Assembly: GCA_019635435.1 (NCBI GenBank)
Contig: JAHBZM010000001.1
Span: forward strand, 1,550,001 to 1,614,000
DNA from: Ramlibacter sp.
Lineage (GTDB): Bacteria > Pseudomonadota > Gammaproteobacteria > Burkholderiales > Burkholderiaceae_C
Reading direction: 5' to 3'
DNA: 64,000 nt
Every line of letters begins with the position of its first letter. Positions within the stretch are counted from its first letter, which is position 1. The notes beneath the pieces were generated by a model. That model was given only the letters and a program-made list of their open reading frames with translations, was not told where the DNA came from and made no database searches. This document shows positions 52,414-60,622 of this stretch, piece after piece. A program made the translations under genes and the position numbers.

Positions 52414-53685
52414 CTAACGCTCTTTGCGCAAAAAGAAATGCTGGATCGCCGAGGTCGCGCGCTCGCGCGCCTGGCTGTCGCCCGCGTGCAGTTCGGCCAG
52501 CGCGCCGTGCAGCATTTTTTGCGTGAGGCCCCGGGACAGGGCCTCCATCACCGCGTCCACGTCGTCGCCGCGGGCCAGCAGCTTGCGCGCGCGGGCCAGC
52601 TCGGCGGCGCGCCACTGGTCGGCCTGGGCGTTGAGCTGCTGGATCAGGGGCACCACGCCCGTGACCGGGTCGCGCTGGTCCATCCAGTGCATGAAGCTTT
52701 GCACGCCGGCGTCAATGATGGCCTCGGCCTGGGCCACGGCAGCCTGGCGGCTGGCCTGCCCGGTCTGCACCACGCCGGCCAGGTCGTCCACGGTGTACAG
52801 GTACACGTCCTCGAGTGCCTTGACCTCGGGCTCGATGTCGCGCGGCACGGCCAGGTCGACCATGAACATGGGCCGGTGCTTGCGCCGCCGCACCGCGCGC
52901 TCGACCGCGCCCAGGCCAATGATGGGCAGCGTGCTCGCGGTGCAGCTCACCACGGCGTCAAACTCGTGCAGGCGCTCGGGCAGCTCGCTCAGGCGCATCA
53001 CCTCGCCGCCAAAACGGCTGGCCAGCTTCTCGCCGCGCTCCAGCGTGCGGTTGGCAATGGCGATGGCCTTGGGGTTCTTGGCCGCAAAGTGCGTGGCGGC
53101 CAGCTCGATCATTTCGCCCGCGCCCACGAACAGCACGCGGATCTGGCCCAGGTCTTCAAACAGCTGGCCCGCCAGCCGCACCGCGGCCGCCGCCATGCTG
53201 ATGGAGTGCGCGCCAATCTCGGTGGAGGTGCGCACTTCCTTGGCCACCGCGAACGAGCGCTGGAACAGCTGGTTCAGCGTGGTGCCCAGCGCGCCGGCCT
53301 CGTTGGCCGCCCGCACCGCGTCCTTCATCTGGCCCAGGATCTGCGGTTCGCCGAGCACCATGGAGTCCAGCCCGCTGGCCACGCGGAAGGCGTGGCGCGC
53401 GGCGTAGCCGTCTTCGAGGGTGTAGGCATGCGAGCGCAGCAGGCTGGGCGAGACCCCGCCCGAATGGGCCAGCCAGTCCAGCGTGTGGTCCAGTTCCTGG
53501 CGCTCGCCGGCGCAGTACACCTCGGTGCGGTTGCAGGTGGACAGGATGGCGGCTTCGGGCCGGCGGGCGAGTGATTCGCGCAGGCCCTTGAGCGTGGGTT
53601 CGATCTGGTCGACGGCAAACGCAAAGCGACCGCGCAGGTCCAGCGGCGCGGTAGTGTGGTTGATGCCCAGGGCCCAGACTGCCAT
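52414..53685 (-). CDS. hemA: Glutamyl-tRNA reductase
   Basis: First committed step of heme synthesis by the C5 route. 423 residues with the catalytic Cys in LSTCNRTEVYC, NADPH-binding FVGAGEMIEL and the C-terminal dimerisation helices. It starts MAVWALGINHTTAPLDLR. It heads a hemA-prfA-prmC-grxD string on the minus strand. Confidence 0.97.
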   Translation of the reverse strand: MAVWALGINHTTAPLDLRGRFAFAVDQIEPTLKGLRESLARRPEAAILSTCNRTEVYCAGERQELDHTLDWLAHSGGVSPSLLRSHAYTLEDGYAARHAFRVASGLDSMVLGEPQILGQMKDAVRAANEAGALGTTLNQLFQRSFAVAKEVRTSTEIGAHSISMAAAAVRLAGQLFEDLGQIRVLFVGAGEMIELAATHFAAKNPKAIAIANRTLERGEKLASRFGGEVMRLSELPERLHEFDAVVSCTASTLPIIGLGAVERAVRRRKHRPMFMVDLAVPRDIEPEVKALEDVYLYTVDDLAGVVQTGQASRQAAVAQAEAIIDAGVQSFMHWMDQRDPVTGVVPLIQQLNAQADQWRAAELARARKLLARGDDVDAVMEALSRGLTQKMLHGALAELHAGDSQARERATSAIQHFFLRKER

Positions 53686-53772
53686 TGTTCGTGAGGTATT
53701 TGTCCCCGATTATAAAATTTGCGGCTGGCTGGGCGCTTGCGCCAGCTCAATCGCCCTCAAACGGGAGTTTTC

Positions 53773-54048
53773 ATGGGACCGCTGGACCTGCTGCTTCATC
53801 TGCTGAATTTCCTGGCGCCCGCGCTGGGCGTGGCCCTGCTGCTGACAGGGCTGGCCCGCCTGATCATGAAGAAACAGGCCGCAGCGCCCGCCTGGTATGC
53901 ACAGACGGCTATCAACTTTGTAGCGGGCCTGGTGGCGCTTGCCGCTGGCCTGGCGGTTTTCGGGCGTGACGGCAAGATGGCCACCTATGCCGTGCTGGTG
54001 CTGGCCTGCGCCGCCAGCCAGTGGCTGGCCGGGCGCCACTGGCGATAA
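53773..54048 (+). CDS. Small inner-membrane protein, unknown function
   Basis: 91 residues from ATG 53773 with GGGAGTTT upstream. Three hydrophobic segments (about 5-30, 45-63 and 70-86). No motif recognised. One segment (about residues 46-51) is encoded by the module GCTATCAACTTTGTAGC. It ends 11 bases before yaaA. Confidence 0.7.
   Translation: MGPLDLLLHLLNFLAPALGVALLLTGLARLIMKKQAAAPAWYAQTAINFVAGLVALAAGLAVFGRDGKMATYAVLVLACAASQWLAGRHWR
53908..53924. repeat. 17-base GCTA-N9-AGC module inside a small membrane protein gene
   Basis: GCTATCAACTTTGTAGC has the same length and ends as the modules of the intergenic elements, followed by GGGCC. It is read in frame. Confidence 0.5.
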
Positions 54049-54059
54049 TCGTTGCACCT

Positions 54060-54836
54060 ATGCTGTTTCTGCTGTCTCCCGCCAAAGCCCTCGATTTCGA
54101 CACCCCCGCCGGCCACCTGCCGCACACGCAGCCGCAGTTCGTGCCCCAGTCCACCCGCCTGATCGAGGTGCTGCGCAAGAAAACACCGCGCCAGATCGCC
54201 ACGCTGATGAGCCTGAGCGACACGCTGTCGGAACTCAATGTGGCGCGTTACCAGGCCTGGACGCCGGAGTTCACCCAGACCAATGCCAAGCAGGCCGCGC
54301 TCGCGTTTGATGGCGATGTGTATGGCGGGCTCGACGCCAAAACCCTCAAGCCCGCGCAGCTGGACTGGGCGCAGCAGCATCTGTGCATCCTCAGCGGCCT
54401 GTATGGCGTGTTGCGGCCGCTGGACCTGATGCAGCCCTACCGGCTCGAAATGGGCACGCGGCTGGCCCTGGGCAAGACCAGGAACCTCTACCAGTTCTGG
54501 GGGCCGCGGATTGCCGAACACCTGAATGAGCGGTTGGCCGCCGACCGCACGCCGGTGGTGATCAACCTCGCCTCGCAGGAGTATTTCAAGGCGGTGGACC
54601 GCAAGACGCTGCGCGGCCGCGTGGTGGACTGCGTGTTCGAGGAGTGGAAGAACGGGCAGTACAAGGTCATCAGCTTCATGGCCAAGCGCGCGCGCGGCCT
54701 GATGGCGCGCTACGCCATCCAGCACCAGGCGGGCACGCCGCGCAAGCTCGAGGGCTTCAACCTCGAGGGCTATGGCTTTGATGCGGCGGGCTCGCAGCCC
54801 GACCGCCTGGTGTTCCGGCGAAAGGCAGTGGCATGA
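54060..54836 (+). CDS. yaaA: Peroxide stress protein YaaA
   Basis: 258 residues from ATG 54060 (MLFLLSPAKALDF, the YaaA signature). The family limits free iron during hydrogen peroxide stress; the structure has a DNA-binding-like fold. Late motifs VINLASQEYFKAVD and FMAKRARGLMARY are typical. It overlaps the oxygenase gene by four bases. Confidence 0.95.
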   Translation: MLFLLSPAKALDFDTPAGHLPHTQPQFVPQSTRLIEVLRKKTPRQIATLMSLSDTLSELNVARYQAWTPEFTQTNAKQAALAFDGDVYGGLDAKTLKPAQLDWAQQHLCILSGLYGVLRPLDLMQPYRLEMGTRLALGKTRNLYQFWGPRIAEHLNERLAADRTPVVINLASQEYFKAVDRKTLRGRVVDCVFEEWKNGQYKVISFMAKRARGLMARYAIQHQAGTPRKLEGFNLEGYGFDAAGSQPDRLVFRRKAVA

Positions 54837-55666
54837 GCAGCAACCAGACCATCACCCCCGAACTGCGCCAGTGGATCGTGGAGCAGGCCCAGGCCGGCTT
54901 CCCGCCCGAGGTGGTCCTGAAGTCCATGGTGGCTTCGGGCTGGAACGAGGACGTGGCCATCACGGCGCTGGAAAGCACGCTGCAGGCGCATCTGCAGAAC
55001 CAGGGCCGGGTGCCGGTGCCGAGCCCGGCCATCAACGATTCGCCGCTGTATGTGGAGGCCGGCGACCGCCGCGTCCATGTGCTGCAGGTCATGGACGAGC
55101 CGCGCGTGGTGGTGTTTGGCAACCTGCTGGCCGACGATGAGTGCGAGGCCCTGATCGAGGCCGCCCGCCCGCGGCTGGCGCGCTCGCTCACCGTGGCCGT
55201 CAAGACCGGCGGCGAGGAGCTCAACGACGACCGCACCAGCAACGGCATGTTTTTCCAGCGCGGCGAGAACGAGCTGATCCGGCGCATCGAGGAGCGCATT
55301 GCCGCGCTGGTGAACTGGCCCATGGAAAACGGCGAGGGCCTGCAGGTGCTGTACTACCGCCCCGGCGCCGAATACAAGCCGCACTACGACTACTTTGACC
55401 CGCACGAGCCCGGCACGCCCACCATCCTCAAGCGCGGCGGCCAGCGCGTGGCCACGCTGGTGATGTACCTGGGCGAGCCCGAGAAGGGCGGCGGCACCAT
55501 CTTCCCCGACGTGAAGCTCGAGGTCGCGCCCAAGCGCGGCAACGCGGTGTTTTTCAGCTACGACCGGGCCGACCCGAGCACCCGCACCCTGCATGGCGGT
55601 GCCCCGGTGATTGCCGGCGAGAAGTGGGTGGCCACCAAGTGGCTGCGCGAGCGACGTTTTGAATAA
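54833..55666 (+). CDS. 2-oxoglutarate/Fe(II) oxygenase, prolyl 4-hydroxylase type
   Basis: 277 residues. A short UBA-like helical N-terminus (about 5-45, QWIVEQAQAGFPPEVVLKSM) precedes the P4H domain (about 85-275) with the iron ligands H-x-D in HYDYFDP, a distal His in RTLHGGAPV and the 2-oxoglutarate lysine in GEKWVATKW. The substrate protein is unknown; EF-Tu-like substrates are known for some bacterial homologues. Coupled to yaaA by ATGA overlap. Confidence 0.9.
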   Translation: MSSNQTITPELRQWIVEQAQAGFPPEVVLKSMVASGWNEDVAITALESTLQAHLQNQGRVPVPSPAINDSPLYVEAGDRRVHVLQVMDEPRVVVFGNLLADDECEALIEAARPRLARSLTVAVKTGGEELNDDRTSNGMFFQRGENELIRRIEERIAALVNWPMENGEGLQVLYYRPGAEYKPHYDYFDPHEPGTPTILKRGGQRVATLVMYLGEPEKGGGTIFPDVKLEVAPKRGNAVFFSYDRADPSTRTLHGGAPVIAGEKWVATKWLRERRFE

Positions 55667-55722
55667 AAAAGGCCTGGAGTCCAGGCAGGACGGGTACCTT
55701 CAGCTATGAAAATAAGAGCAAA
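55666..55722. repeat. Dispersed element, copy 7, covering the alpha/beta hydrolase start
   Basis: AAAAAAGGCCTGGAGTCCAGG, then the module GCTATGAAAATAAGAGC (55703-55719). The ATG of the next gene (55706) lies inside the module, as at the prmC start. Confidence 0.85.
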
Positions 55723-56602
55723 CGGGATTCAGATCGAGGTCGAGGACACGGGCGCCGACGGCACCCAGGCCGACCGCCCGGTGGTGCTGCTCATCATGGG
55801 CCTGGGCATGCAGCTGGTGGCCTGGCCGCCCGCGCTGGTCGATGCCCTGGTGGCCGCGGGCTTTCGCGTGATCCGCCATGACAACCGCGACATCGGCCTG
55901 AGCCAGCACTTTGACCACCTGGGCACGCCCAACATCGTGTGGGAGTCGATCAAGCTCAAGATGGGCTTCACGCCCAGGGCGCCTTACCAGCTGCAGGACA
56001 TGGCGCTGGACGCCGTTGGCGTGCTCGACGCGCTGGGCGTGCCCCAGGCCCATGTGGTGGGCGTGAGCATGGGCGGCATGATCGCGCAGCGCGTGGCGTT
56101 GGCCGTGCCCGACCGCGTGCTCAGCCTGACCAGCATCATGAGCTCCAGCGGCGCGCGCGGCCTGCCCGAGGCCCAGCCCAAGGTGCTGCGCGCGCTGCTG
56201 AGCCGGCCGGCCGGCAACAGCCGCGAGGCCATCATCGACCACTACATCAAGCTGTTCCGCGTGATCGGCAGCCCGGGCTTCCCGCTGGACGAGGCGCTCA
56301 CGCGCGAGCGCATTGCGCTGGGCATTGCGCGCAACCACCACCCGGTGGGCACGCTGCGCCAGATGCTGGCCATTGGCGCCGACACCGGCCGGCGCGCCAA
56401 CGAGCTGGGCCGCATCCGGTCGCGCACGCTGGTGCTGCACGGCAAGGACGACCCGCTGGTGCCTTACCCCTGCGGCGAAGACACGGCGCGGCGCATCCCG
56501 GGCGCGCAGCTGGTGGGCATTCCCGGCATGGGCCACGACCTGCCACCGGGCGTGGTCGAGCGCCTGCTGGCCCCGATGATTCCGCACCTGCAGGCCGCAT
56601 GA
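55706..56602 (+). CDS. Alpha/beta hydrolase
   Basis: 298 residues. The nucleophile elbow is GVSMGGM (Ser near 117), the oxyanion region LIMGLGMQ, the acid in KDDPLVPY and the catalytic His in GMGHDLP. No signal peptide. The substrate is unknown. The start codon lies in a dispersed repeat. It overlaps queF by four bases. Confidence 0.93.
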   Translation: MKIRANGIQIEVEDTGADGTQADRPVVLLIMGLGMQLVAWPPALVDALVAAGFRVIRHDNRDIGLSQHFDHLGTPNIVWESIKLKMGFTPRAPYQLQDMALDAVGVLDALGVPQAHVVGVSMGGMIAQRVALAVPDRVLSLTSIMSSSGARGLPEAQPKVLRALLSRPAGNSREAIIDHYIKLFRVIGSPGFPLDEALTRERIALGIARNHHPVGTLRQMLAIGADTGRRANELGRIRSRTLVLHGKDDPLVPYPCGEDTARRIPGAQLVGIPGMGHDLPPGVVERLLAPMIPHLQAA

Positions 56603-57453
56603 GCACGCCCAACACGCCCGAGGGCTCGCAGCTGGGCAAGCCCGCGCCCTACATCGACCAGTACGACGCGACGCTGCTGTTCCCGATCCCGCGCCAGCCC
56701 AAGCGCGACGAGATCGGCCTGCGCGGCACGCTGCCCTTTGCCGGCGCCGACCTGTGGACGGCGTTCGAGCTGAGCTGGCTCAACGCGCGCGGCAAGCCGC
56801 AGGTGGCCCTGGCCCACATCACCGTGCCGTGCGAGTCGGTCAACATCATCGAGAGCAAGTCGTTCAAGCTGTACCTCAACAGCTTCACCAACACCCGCTT
56901 TGCCACGGCTGACGAAGTGCGCGAGCGCCTGCGCACCGACCTGACAGAGGCCGCCTGGCGCGGCGCCGTGGTCATGTCGTCGGTGGGGGTCAAGCTGCTG
57001 CTGCCCGAGCTGTTTGACCGCGAGCCGGTGCACGAGATGGACGGTCTGAGCCTGGACCGGCTGGACATTGAATGCACCCAGTACACCCCCGCGCCCGAGC
57101 TGCTGCGCGCCGAGCACGACGAAGCGCCGGTCACCGAAGTGCTGACCAGCAACCTGCTCAAGAGCAACTGCCTGGTGACCGGCCAGCCCGACTGGGGCAG
57201 CGTGCGCATCAGCTACAGCGGTCCGCAGATCAACCAGGAAGGCCTGCTGCAGTACCTGGTGAGTTTTCGCAACCACAACGAGTTCCATGAGCAATGCGTG
57301 GAACGCATCTACATGGACATCTGGACGCGCTGCCAGCCGGTCAAGCTCGCCGTGTACGCGCGCTACACCCGCCGCGGCGGGCTGGACATCAACCCTTTTC
57401 GCACCAGCCACCCGCAGGCGCTGCCTGCCAACGTGCGCACGGCGCGGCAGTAG
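56599..57453 (+). CDS. queF: NADPH-dependent 7-cyano-7-deazaguanine reductase
   Basis: Reduces preQ0 to preQ1 in queuosine synthesis. 284 residues, the long two-domain (E. coli YqcD) type. The active-site cysteine and QueF motif are in PCESVNIIESKSFKLYLNSF; the C-terminal half repeats the T-fold. It is coupled to the hydrolase upstream. The 412 bases after it hold no gene, only inverted repeats. Confidence 0.97.
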   Translation: MSTPNTPEGSQLGKPAPYIDQYDATLLFPIPRQPKRDEIGLRGTLPFAGADLWTAFELSWLNARGKPQVALAHITVPCESVNIIESKSFKLYLNSFTNTRFATADEVRERLRTDLTEAAWRGAVVMSSVGVKLLLPELFDREPVHEMDGLSLDRLDIECTQYTPAPELLRAEHDEAPVTEVLTSNLLKSNCLVTGQPDWGSVRISYSGPQINQEGLLQYLVSFRNHNEFHEQCVERIYMDIWTRCQPVKLAVYARYTRRGGLDINPFRTSHPQALPANVRTARQ

Positions 57454-57502
57454 GTCTGTCGCGCGCCCCACGCTTCAGGTCGCGCATGCATGCTGCCCGC
57501 CG

Positions 57503-57619
57503 GCACCTGGGCGCCTGGGCAGGCCGCGCGGCCCACAGCCGCAGCCCCTTCGGGGAAGCGCCCGCGCTTCGCGCCTGCGGCTGAATCAGGCCTCGCGGCC
57601 TGCCCAGGCGCCCAGGTGC
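57503..57619. repeat. Large inverted repeat 1 in the queF-crotonase gap
   Basis: 31-base arms at 57503-57533 (starts GCACCTGGGCGCCTGGGC) and 57589-57619 (ends GCCCAGGCGCCCAGGTGC) are complementary with one mismatch. A second, inner pair CAGCCGCAG (57536-57544) with CTGCGGCTG (57575-57583) continues the stem. The whole could fold into one long hairpin. The gap 57454-57865 contains no supportable gene. Confidence 0.9.
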
Positions 57620-57650
57620 GGGAAGGATCGTGTGAGCGCGTTCGCGCAAA

Positions 57651-57846
57651 GCCTGCTGGTGGGGTGTGGCCCTTGAGCCACCGATCAAGAGTCCCGGGCG
57701 CGAAGCACGGAAAAACTGCCGTGCGATGGCTGCGCGCTGCAAGCGTCAAACCCGATGGGACTGGGCCCGCAGTTTTGAGTACTGCAGCGGCTCACCCGAA
57801 GGGGCCGGGGCTCTGGTGGCACAAGGGCCACACCCCGCCAGCAGGC
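57651..57846. repeat. Large inverted repeat 2 in the queF-crotonase gap
   Basis: Arms GCCTGCTGGTGGGGTGTGGC (57651-57670, continuing to about 57682) and its complement (about 57815-57846) pair over about 32 bases with two or three mismatches. Inside lie further complementary pieces, AAAACTGC (57712-57719) and GCAGTTTT (57769-57776). It could be a MITE-like insertion or a structured RNA. Confidence 0.85.
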
Positions 57847-57865
57847 GTTCCAGGCAACCGCAGAG

Positions 57866-58702
57866 CTACCCCGCCAGATCCTTGAAGGACGCCAGCTCGG
57901 GCAGCGCAGTGAACGTACCAGCGCGCTTTTCCTTCATGGCCGTGACCGCCTCGCGCACATGCGCGTTGCTCCAGATCGCGCCCTGCACCCAGCCCATCTG
58001 CTTGAGACTGTCTTCCACCGAGTGGTCGCGCGTGTAGTGGATGACCTGCTTGGTGCCCCAGATCGCCACGGGCGGCTTGGCGGCAATCTCCCTGGCGCAC
58101 TGCAGCGCGGCGGCCAGCATGGCCTCGGGCGTGTCAAACACCTCGTTGACCAGGCCATAGCCCAGGGCCTTGTGCGCGGGCAGGCGGCGACCGGTGTAGG
58201 CCAGCTCCTTGACCACGCCCAGCGGCACCAGCTTGGGCAGGCGCTGCAGCGTGCCCACGTCGGCCACCATGCCGATGTTGATCTCCTGGATGCAGAAGAA
58301 GGCGTCGGCCGTCGCATAGCGGATGCAGCAGGCGGTGACCATGTCCACCGCGCCGCCAATGCAGCCGCCCTGGATGGCCGCGATCACCGGGATGCGCAGG
58401 GTCTCGAGCTTGGTGAACGTGCCCTGCATGTCGGTCAGCAGGTCGTAGATGGCGGCGCGGCCTTCGGGCGTCTGGTCGTCCATGGTGATGGCGCCGCCAA
58501 ACGTCTGCAGCGACATGCCGGCGCTGAAATGCTTGCCCGTGGAACTGATGACCAGCGCGCGGGCCTTGCCCTCCTTGTGCAAGGTGGTCAGCACCTCGTC
58601 CAGCTCGCGCCAGAACCTGGGGTGCATGGTGTTCATGGCCTCGGGCCGGTTCAGCACCAGGTGGGCAATGTGGTCGGTGGTGGTGAGTTCAAAGCATGTC
58701 AT
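57866..58702 (-). CDS. Crotonase family, dienoyl-CoA isomerase-like
   Basis: 278 residues. Oxyanion motif GGCIGGAVDMVTACC and a second region QEINIGMVADVGTLQRLPK. The Asp in AVD, the Glu in QEI and the Asp in ADVG match the three acidic residues of delta(3,5)-delta(2,4)-dienoyl-CoA isomerase (ECH1), rather than the two-Glu pattern of enoyl-CoA hydratase. The likely role is in breakdown of unsaturated fatty acids. The family is commonly named enoyl-CoA hydratase. Confidence 0.9.
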   Translation of the reverse strand: MTCFELTTTDHIAHLVLNRPEAMNTMHPRFWRELDEVLTTLHKEGKARALVISSTGKHFSAGMSLQTFGGAITMDDQTPEGRAAIYDLLTDMQGTFTKLETLRIPVIAAIQGGCIGGAVDMVTACCIRYATADAFFCIQEINIGMVADVGTLQRLPKLVPLGVVKELAYTGRRLPAHKALGYGLVNEVFDTPEAMLAAALQCAREIAAKPPVAIWGTKQVIHYTRDHSVEDSLKQMGWVQGAIWSNAHVREAVTAMKEKRAGTFTALPELASFKDLAG

Positions 58703-58804
58703 GCGGGTCTCCTGCTGCGGCCACTATAGCCAGCGCCTGCCCCGCGGCAACCGCCTGGGTGACAGCGCCGCGGGCGCCGGACATGGGTGTAAATACTGAT
58801 ACTT

Positions 58805-58822
58805 CTGTCAGCAAAATGACAG
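58805..58822. promoter_or_regulatory. Inverted repeat, possible operator
   Basis: CTGTCA and TGACAG flank GCAAAA. It lies 53 bases before the gene at 58875, in a 172-base divergent region, where a regulator could bind. No further support. Confidence 0.35.
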
Positions 58823-58874
58823 CCTCGCCGCGCAAAGTTGCGGCCATTACAAGGACGTCGTCAGGAGTTTTCAA

Positions 58875-59219
58875 ATGGGTCTGGCCAATGATGCTTCGAC
58901 CGGGGCCGACATGGCGCCGCGCTATTACCGGCTCACGCCCCGGGGCAAGGTCCGGGCCGCGAGCCCGGCGGATTCACCCACCATGGGGCTCATGTCTCCT
59001 TACCTGCACGATGTGCTGCAGATGTGCGGCGCGGGGATCTGGATCGACGAGTTGCGCCAGTTCATGCCGCCGCGTTCGCTGCGCGTGTCGATTGACTCGC
59101 TGCTGGTGCTGGGCCTGATCGAATGCCTTGAGGCCGACAAGGCCCCCGCGCGGCCCCGCGTCCGTTCCGGCGCGCGCACGCCGCCGCTGCGCACCTTTGA
59201 CCGTCTGGCCACGGCCTGA
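58875..59219 (+). CDS. Hypothetical protein, possible winged-helix
   Basis: 114 residues from ATG 58875 with AGGAG seven bases before the start. The centre (YLHDVLQMCGAGIWIDELRQFMPPRSLRVSIDSLLVLGLIEC) reads like a helix-turn-helix or winged-helix unit, with a positively charged Arg/Pro tail. No catalytic motif. DNA binding is a guess from the pattern. It converges with the anti-sigma gene, nine bases away. Confidence 0.65.
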   Translation: MGLANDASTGADMAPRYYRLTPRGKVRAASPADSPTMGLMSPYLHDVLQMCGAGIWIDELRQFMPPRSLRVSIDSLLVLGLIECLEADKAPARPRVRSGARTPPLRTFDRLATA

Positions 59220-59228
59220 GCCGCGCCC

Positions 59229-59984
59229 TCACCAGAGCTTGGCGCAGTTGCCGCTGAACACCGGCGTGCCGGGTGCGGCGGGAGACGCGGACGTCTCCTG
59301 CGTGACCAGCAGTTTCGTCACCTTGGACAGCAGCTTTTCCGACGTGTCGGGCAGGCGCGACACGGCGCTGCCGCTGGCGGGCACGTCGCCCAGCACAAAC
59401 GCCGGTCCCTGGGCGGGCACGGCCCACAGCACGAGCCGGCCCTCGGCGGGCGGGGTGATGGGGCCAATGACCTTGACGGTCATGGTGCGCCCGTGGCGCA
59501 GCGAGCTCACCAGCAGCTTGCCATTGCCCTGCGCGTCGGTGAGCAGGCCCACATAGCTTTGCGGCAGCCGCTCGCCGGAGCGCAGCGCCACCTGATCGGC
59601 GCTGATGAACAGCGTGGGCATGCTCACCAGCAGCGCCAGGGCCAGCGCGGCGCCCGCGGCCATGCCGCCCAGGCCCCAGCCCGCGGGTTGCCACCAGGCA
59701 GACCCCGCGGACCGGACGCCGGGCGCGGCTGCCGTGCTGGAGGGGGCCGCGAGCGCAGGGCGCGTGCGCGCCTCGATGGCGGCCCACAGCCTGGGAGGGG
59801 CGGGGTGGGCTGGAACGGACTGGGCCAGCGCGCCCAGGCGCTGCTCCCACTGGGTCACGGCCAGCCGCAGGTCCACGCGGTCGCGCAGCAGGCGCTCAAA
59901 GCGCCGGCGCGCGCCGCTGCCCAGCGTGCCCAGCACGTAGGCGGCCGCCAGATGGTCGACCAGGTCGGGTCCGGCGTATTTCAT
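59229..59984 (-). CDS. Anti-sigma factor, RskA-like, membrane-bound
   Basis: 251 residues from ATG 59984. The N-terminal cytoplasmic part (about 1-100, DHLAAAYVLGTLGSGARRRFERLL) has the anti-sigma helical motif; one membrane helix follows (about 103-127) and a periplasmic RskA domain (about 128-251) ends the protein. It would hold the ECF sigma factor inactive until a signal arrives in the envelope. ATGA overlap with the sigma gene. Confidence 0.9.
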   Translation of the reverse strand: MKYAGPDLVDHLAAAYVLGTLGSGARRRFERLLRDRVDLRLAVTQWEQRLGALAQSVPAHPAPPRLWAAIEARTRPALAAPSSTAAAPGVRSAGSAWWQPAGWGLGGMAAGAALALALLVSMPTLFISADQVALRSGERLPQSYVGLLTDAQGNGKLLVSSLRHGRTMTVKVIGPITPPAEGRLVLWAVPAQGPAFVLGDVPASGSAVSRLPDTSEKLLSKVTKLLVTQETSASPAAPGTPVFSGNCAKLW

Positions 59985-60577
59985 GGGGCCACCCCGCGCG
60001 CGGCCAGGCAGGTCTTGAGCTTGTCCAGGCCGCGGCGGATCCACGCCTTGACCGAGCCCAGTGGCGCGCCCATCTGCTGGGCCACCTCGGTGTGCGACAG
60101 GCCCTGGTAGTAAGCCAGCGCCAGGCTCTGGCGGTGGCTGCCGTCCAGCGCCTCGAGGCAGGCGCCGATGTGCAGTGCATGGCTGGCCTGGGCCAGCAGA
60201 TCCAGCGCGCTGGGGGCCGCCGCGGCGCCGGCATCGTCGTCGCCGGTGGCCACATCGGGTTCGGGCAGCGCCGACTCGGCGCGGCGCGTGCGCTGGCGCA
60301 GCGCGTCCAGGGCCTTGTTGCGCACGATGGCCATCAGCCAGGTCATGGGCTGCACGGCCTGGCCGCCGACTTCGCTGCGGTAGCTGGCGGCATTTTTCCA
60401 GACACTGACAAAAGCTTCCTGCAACACGTCCTCCGCGGCTTGCTCGCGCTTCAACATACGAAGGGCGATGCCAAACAGATGCGCGTTGGTGCGCTCGTAA
60501 ACCCGTGCAAACGCACGGTGGTCACCACGCGCGGTGGCGGCGATCAGATCCTGCAGGCTCTCGGTGTCCGGGGTCAT
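59981..60577 (-). CDS. ECF-type RNA polymerase sigma factor
   Basis: 198 residues. Region 2 (about 20-90) includes the -10 recognition part AEDVLQEAFVSVWKNA, and region 4 (about 130-190) has the HTH YYQGLSHTEVAQQMGAPLGSVKAWIRRG. This is the SigK/RpoE-like group usually paired with an RskA anti-sigma factor, as here. Its target promoters are unknown; the operon that precedes it on the same strand is an obvious candidate. Confidence 0.95.
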   Translation of the reverse strand: MTPDTESLQDLIAATARGDHRAFARVYERTNAHLFGIALRMLKREQAAEDVLQEAFVSVWKNAASYRSEVGGQAVQPMTWLMAIVRNKALDALRQRTRRAESALPEPDVATGDDDAGAAAAPSALDLLAQASHALHIGACLEALDGSHRQSLALAYYQGLSHTEVAQQMGAPLGSVKAWIRRGLDKLKTCLAARGVAP

Positions 60578-60622
60578 GCGCCGCAGTATAGGGGCGCTGG
60601 ATGGGCAGCCGTGGCCACGGCC

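Noticed and set aside
52283..52615. N-terminal extension of prfA through the REP pair
   Set aside because: The family start is MKPFLRQQL at 52282; the extension would be encoded by a repeat and by hemA antisense sequence.
57503..57846. A CRISPR array or retron in the inverted-repeat gap
   Set aside because: No regularly spaced direct repeats, no cas genes and no reverse transcriptase in the window.
57454..57865. Several 60-130-codon open frames in the queF-crotonase gap
   Set aside because: They arise on both strands from inverted-repeat, Pro/Ala/Arg-rich sequence and look alike because of the palindromes; none has a motif or ribosome binding site.
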